Below are positions 60,454-64,000 of a stretch of DNA of 64,000 bases, piece after piece. The DNA comes from Galbibacter orientalis DSM 19592 (GTDB lineage Bacteria; Bacteroidota; Bacteroidia; Flavobacteriales; Flavobacteriaceae), in contig NZ_JH651379.1 of NCBI RefSeq assembly GCF_000260115.1, positions 3,064,240 to 3,128,239 on the forward strand, in the 5' to 3' direction. Position 1 is the first letter of the stretch, and every line of letters starts with the position of its first letter. Under the pieces are notes generated by a model. It saw only the letters and a list, made by a program, of their open reading frames with translations. It searched no databases and was not told the origin of the DNA. The position numbers were made by a program, and so were the translations under genes.

Positions 60454-62487
60454 ATGATTGGAGTAAGTCATGTTATTTACATAGTCGTAGCCGCAATTAT
60501 CTCCCTCTTAATTACGCTGTTTATGTATCGTAAAAATAGAGGTCTTGGAAGGGTTTTTATAATGATGGCATTGTTGCGTTTTGTAAGTATATTTATAGCA
60601 CTTCTACTTCTCTTAAATTTAAAATTCTCTACTAAAGAATATTACACTCAAAAGCCCAAACTTTTTGTTTTAACCGATAATTCTAGCTCGATACAGGCAT
60701 TAGGTTATGAAAATATAGCAAAAGATTTTTTAGGTGAAATCATAAATGATGCGGAGTTAAATAATAAGTTTTCAGTTGAAAAATATACATTTAATGAAGA
60801 ATTATCTTCTAATGATAGTCTGAGTTTTTCGGGTTCTCAAACAAATATTACCAATGCTTTACAAGCTATAGAGCGTATTAATCAAACTTCAAATAATGCT
60901 ATTGTAATGCTTTCTGATGGGAATCAAACTTTTGGAACCGATTATCAGTATGCTTCAAAAAGCTTGAAGAATAGCGTTTTTCCAGTTGTTTTAGGAGATT
61001 CTATAGTGTTTAATGATTTACGGATTAGTCAATTAAATGTAAATAAATACGCATATTTTAAGAATAAATTTCCTGTAGAGATATTTGTAAATTATGAAGG
61101 AGCTTCAGCAGTGAATTCAACTTTAAAAATATATAATGGGAATCAGGTGTTGTTTTCAGAAAAAATATCTTTGACTCCAGAGAATCCTTCCAAAGTTGTA
61201 AATACAGAACTTTTGGCAAATAAAATAGGAGTTCAAACTTTAAAAGCGGTGATAGAACCGCTTTCAGAAGAGAAAAATAAAACTAATAATAGTAAACTTT
61301 TTGCGTTAGAAGTTATCGATCAAAAAAATAAAATTGCTATTGTTACAGATGTGTTACATCCAGATATTGGCGCATTAAAAAAAGCAATAGAGAGCAATGA
61401 GTTTAGAACAGCAGATATTTTAAATATAGAAGAGGAGAGCAAACAAATTAGCGAGTATCAATTAGTAATATTGTACCAACCAAATTCGGCTTTCAAAAAA
61501 ATTATTGAGGAAATAAAAACTCAAAAACATAATTTTTGGATTATCTCTGGAGTGGATACAGATTGGAACTTTATCAATTCGATGGAGTTAGGATTCGACC
61601 GCTCCCTAGGTGCTGGAGAGGAAGATGTGTTGCCTGCTTTTAATGAAAATTATAATACTTTTCAAACAGAAGATATTGGTTTTAACGATTTTCCTCCGCT
61701 TTTGGATAATTTAGGAGAAGTTTCTTTTTTGGAATCCTATCAAACGCTGTTGTTTAAGAAAATTGGAAATATTGATACCGCTGAGCCGCAATTAGTGACT
61801 ATTGAAAATAACGAACAGAAGTCGGCTATTTTATTAGGAGAGGGAATATGGAAGTGGCGTGCTGCTAGTTTTTTGAAAAATGAAAACACAGAGGCTTTTG
61901 ATGCTTATTTTGGAAAGCTCATCCAATATGTTTCTTCCACTAAGAAAAGAGATAGACTTACTATTGAAAATGAATCGTTTTATTACGGAAATGAATCGAT
62001 AAAAATCACAGCTTCATATTTTGATAAGAATTTTATCTTTAATGCAAATGCTTCTATGGAGGTTGTTATAAAAGATAAAAATAGTAATACTTCAACTACC
62101 TTTCCAATGCTTTTTAAAGGAAATACTTATGAAGTAGATTTAAGTTCTCTAAAAGCATCAGAATACGATTTTACAGTAAAGGTACCTTCAGAAAAAATAG
62201 CTAAATCTGGGAGCTTTACCATTTTAGCGTTTGATGTAGAAAAACAATTTGTAAATCCAGATACAGAAAGGCTTAAAATATTGGCGGATAATACAGGAGG
62301 AAGCATGTATTTTTCTGCTGATTTTTCAGCGTTAAAAGCACAGTTATTGTCGGATGCTAGCTATCAATCCATTCAAAAAAGTAAAGAAAATATTGTATCT
62401 TTAATAGGCTGGAAATGGTTGCTTTTTGTGCTAATTGGAACCCTTTCTATTGAATGGTTTTTAAGAAAATATAATGGTTTAATCTAA
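60454..62487 (+). CDS. VWA-like membrane protein
   Basis: The 677-residue protein has two N-terminal membrane segments (about 8-25 and 35-57), a von Willebrand A-like domain (about 65-180) with the metal-site start LTDNSSSI (DxSxS-like, about 72-79) and MLSDGNQT. Extended beta domains follow, and one C-terminal membrane segment (about 650-668). It resembles membrane VWA proteins associated with Bacteroidota stress or Bat-type loci, but the MoxR partner is not here. Binding partner and role are unknown. It lies 13 bp before an SDR gene. Confidence 0.75.
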   Translation: MIGVSHVIYIVVAAIISLLITLFMYRKNRGLGRVFIMMALLRFVSIFIALLLLLNLKFSTKEYYTQKPKLFVLTDNSSSIQALGYENIAKDFLGEIINDAELNNKFSVEKYTFNEELSSNDSLSFSGSQTNITNALQAIERINQTSNNAIVMLSDGNQTFGTDYQYASKSLKNSVFPVVLGDSIVFNDLRISQLNVNKYAYFKNKFPVEIFVNYEGASAVNSTLKIYNGNQVLFSEKISLTPENPSKVVNTELLANKIGVQTLKAVIEPLSEEKNKTNNSKLFALEVIDQKNKIAIVTDVLHPDIGALKKAIESNEFRTADILNIEEESKQISEYQLVILYQPNSAFKKIIEEIKTQKHNFWIISGVDTDWNFINSMELGFDRSLGAGEEDVLPAFNENYNTFQTEDIGFNDFPPLLDNLGEVSFLESYQTLLFKKIGNIDTAEPQLVTIENNEQKSAILLGEGIWKWRAASFLKNENTEAFDAYFGKLIQYVSSTKKRDRLTIENESFYYGNESIKITASYFDKNFIFNANASMEVVIKDKNSNTSTTFPMLFKGNTYEVDLSSLKASEYDFTVKVPSEKIAKSGSFTILAFDVEKQFVNPDTERLKILADNTGGSMYFSADFSALKAQLLSDASYQSIQKSKENIVSLIGWKWLLFVLIGTLSIEWFLRKYNGLI

Positions 62488-62500
62488 AAAACTTCAAAAA

Positions 62501-63301
62501 ATGGGCTTATTAGAAAATCAAGTTGCTTTAGTTACAGGAGGAAGCTCTGGAATAGGGAAGTCTATTGCTTATTATTTGGCTAAAGAAGGAGCTAATGTAG
62601 CTGTTAATTATTATTCTGATAAGGAAGGCGCAGAAGACGTTGTTAAAAGTATAGAAGCTCTAGGTAAAAAAGCGTTTGCAGTTCAAGCAGATGTTGGAGA
62701 TGAAGCAGATGTAGCTCGGATGTTTGATGCTGTTTTTAATGAATACGGAAATTTAGATATATTAATAAGTAATGCAGGGATTCAAAAAGATGCGCCTTTC
62801 CATGAAATGACGTTAAAAGATTGGAATGCTGTAATCCGTACAAATCTTACAGGGGCTTTTTTGTGTGCTAAAGAAGCGGTAAACTATTTTTTAAAACGAG
62901 GGGTGGTGGAAGGAATTAGCAAATCTGCTGGAAAAATAATTTTTATGAGTTCTGTGCATCAAGAAATTCCTTGGGCAGGACATATTAATTATTCTGCTTC
63001 CAAAGGAGGGTTAACAGAATTGATGCGCTCCCTATCTCAAGAAACTGCAAATAAACTTATTAGAGTGAATAGTATTGCGCCCGGAGCTATTAAAACTCCA
63101 ATAAATGAAGATGTTTGGAAAGATGATGAAAAACATAAGCATTTATTAAAATTAATTCCTTATAATAGGCTAGGAGAGCCAGAAGATATAGCAGAAGCAG
63201 CTATTTGGTTAGCTTCTGATAAATCGGAATATGTAAACGGAACCACTTTATTTGTAGATGGAGGAATGACACTCTATCCTGGGTTTGTAGATAACGGCTA
63301 A
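62501..63301 (+). CDS. Short-chain dehydrogenase (glucose 1-dehydrogenase-like)
   Basis: The 266-residue SDR has the cofactor loop TGGSSGIGKS (about 12-21), SNAGIQ (about 89-94), the catalytic Ser in FMSSVHQEIPWAG (about 148-160), YSASKGG (about 164-170) and a C-terminal VDGGMTLYPGF. The last residues are typical of glucose 1-dehydrogenases, which oxidise glucose with NAD(P). The true substrate is uncertain in this large family. It starts 13 bp after the VWA-like gene. Confidence 0.82.
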   Translation: MGLLENQVALVTGGSSGIGKSIAYYLAKEGANVAVNYYSDKEGAEDVVKSIEALGKKAFAVQADVGDEADVARMFDAVFNEYGNLDILISNAGIQKDAPFHEMTLKDWNAVIRTNLTGAFLCAKEAVNYFLKRGVVEGISKSAGKIIFMSSVHQEIPWAGHINYSASKGGLTELMRSLSQETANKLIRVNSIAPGAIKTPINEDVWKDDEKHKHLLKLIPYNRLGEPEDIAEAAIWLASDKSEYVNGTTLFVDGGMTLYPGFVDNG

Positions 63302-63333
63302 TAATTAATTTTTAAAATGATAAAAACTGACAA

Positions 63334-64000
63334 ATGAACAAATTACCTAAAATTGGAATACCTATTGTTATAATTGCTATTGCAGTTATTATTATACTTT
63401 TTAAATCTGCTGTAGATATTGACTCTGGAGAGGCTGGAGTTTTATTTAGACCCTTTGATGGAGGGGTGGTTACAGATGAACCGCCTTTAAGAGAGGGGTT
63501 TAATATTATAGCGCCTTGGAATAGAGTTACTATTTATGAAGTGCGTCAGCAAGAAGTTTCAGAAAAAATGCAAGTACTTTCTTCAAATGGATTGGAGATT
63601 AAATTGGATGCCTCTATTTGGTTTCAACCTCAATATGATAAATTAGGTTCTTTACATCAAGAAAAAGGAGTTGATTATGTTTCTCGAGTTTTACAACCTG
63701 CAATAAGGTCTGCAGCAAGAAGTGTGGTTGGGAGATATACTCCAGAACAATTATACTCCAGTAAAAGAGATGCTATCCAAGAAGAAATTTTTGTTGAAAC
63801 AAAAGAAATACTAAAAAATCAATATGTGCAATTAAATGAAGTATTAGTACGAGATGTTACATTGCCAGCAACAATAAAAGATGCAATTGAGCGTAAATTA
63901 CGCCAAGAGCAAGAATCTTTGGAATACGAATTCAGAATTGAAAAGGCAGAAAAAGAAGCTAAAAAACAAATAATTGAAGCACAAGGTAAGGCAGATGCAA
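63334..64000 (+). CDS. Prohibitin/SPFH-domain protein (cut by window end)
   Basis: The frame opens at ATG 63334 and is still open at the window end (222 codons visible). It begins with one membrane segment (about 8-24), then the SPFH domain with DSGEAGVLFRPFDGG (about 30-44), LREGFNIIAPW and SNGLEIKLDASIWFQP. A charged helical region follows (from about 190, RQEQESLEYEFRIEKAEKEA). Prohibitin-type proteins form large membrane rings that organise proteases or membrane domains. The C-terminus is missing only because the window stops. Confidence 0.85.
   Translation, partial: MNKLPKIGIPIVIIAIAVIIILFKSAVDIDSGEAGVLFRPFDGGVVTDEPPLREGFNIIAPWNRVTIYEVRQQEVSEKMQVLSSNGLEIKLDASIWFQPQYDKLGSLHQEKGVDYVSRVLQPAIRSAARSVVGRYTPEQLYSSKRDAIQEEIFVETKEILKNQYVQLNEVLVRDVTLPATIKDAIERKLRQEQESLEYEFRIEKAEKEAKKQIIEAQGKADA

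Noticed and set aside
1-64000. tRNA, rRNA, tmRNA or known riboswitch
   Set aside because: No cloverleaf, conserved rRNA stretch or familiar aptamer core was seen on reading; a covariance-model search would be needed to exclude them fully.

Overview
The window looks like the chromosome of a marine-type flavobacterium (Bacteroidota, Flavobacteriaceae). The DNA is AT-rich. Most upstream regions carry the Bacteroidota -7 element TAnnTTTG instead of an E. coli-type -10. Genes typical of the group are present: PorX of the type IX secretion system, a fused LpxC/FabZ, a fused E1 alpha/beta 2-oxoacid dehydrogenase, YtxJ (bacillithiol-associated), PorX-linked TsaE, a deoxyhypusine-synthase-like polyamine gene and several SPII lipoproteins. 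No rRNA, tRNA or CRISPR array was seen.

Layout. 0-7.9 kb: end of an unidentified gene, a DoxX/ATP-grasp pair, mazG, a MATE exporter, a PAP2 phosphatase, msrB, small lipoproteins and an alpha/beta hydrolase. 8.0-15.8 kb: glgB and a GH31 alpha-glucosidase, an M48 lipoprotein peptidase, an MFS transporter, a stretch of heptanucleotide tandem repeats and a TetR regulator with a probable operator. 16-29.9 kb: clpB, ytxJ, a GNAT enzyme, fahA, glyA, DUF3124 and OmpA lipoproteins, a glycosyltransferase, an HsdR-N-like nuclease, holA, a four-unit intergenic repeat array, guaC and an MscS channel. 29.9-37.4 kb: the 2-oxoacid dehydrogenase, a large M1-peptidase-like outer-membrane protein whose zinc site looks lost, a frameshifted DUF3800 gene between direct repeats, and a PfpI-like protein. 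37.7-45.5 kb: a polyamine operon (arginine decarboxylase, agmatinase, DHS-like enzyme, acidic protein), aroB, proline dehydrogenase and alanine dehydrogenase. 45.6-50.1 kb: an accessory block wedged into the usually compact porX-tsaE-ald neighbourhood. It holds three tandem 51-residue lipoproteins, two related multi-spanning membrane protein genes (one frameshifted), a complete IS982-type element and a phage-repressor-like regulator. 50.2-64 kb: porX, an HD hydrolase, the lipid A operon (lpxD, lpxC-fabZ, lpxA) with efp and a second lpxD, then sucD, fabG, a VWA-like membrane protein, a second SDR and the start of a prohibitin-like gene.

How the parts work together. speA-speB-DHS-like overlap one another and should convert arginine to agmatine, putrescine and then a longer polyamine. 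The 296 bp between aroB and speA can form stem-loops with a possible pseudoknot, and it contains a 53-codon arginine-rich upstream frame, so it may be a control region. lpxD/lpxC-fabZ/lpxA form the first steps of lipid A synthesis. Four palindromic elements (4.9, 19.9, 22.8 and 37.6 kb) all lie between convergent genes and probably end transcription from both sides.

The best candidates for something undescribed are the triplicated mini-lipoprotein/membrane-protein block and the speA leader. Both rest on patterns visible here and need comparison with other genomes.
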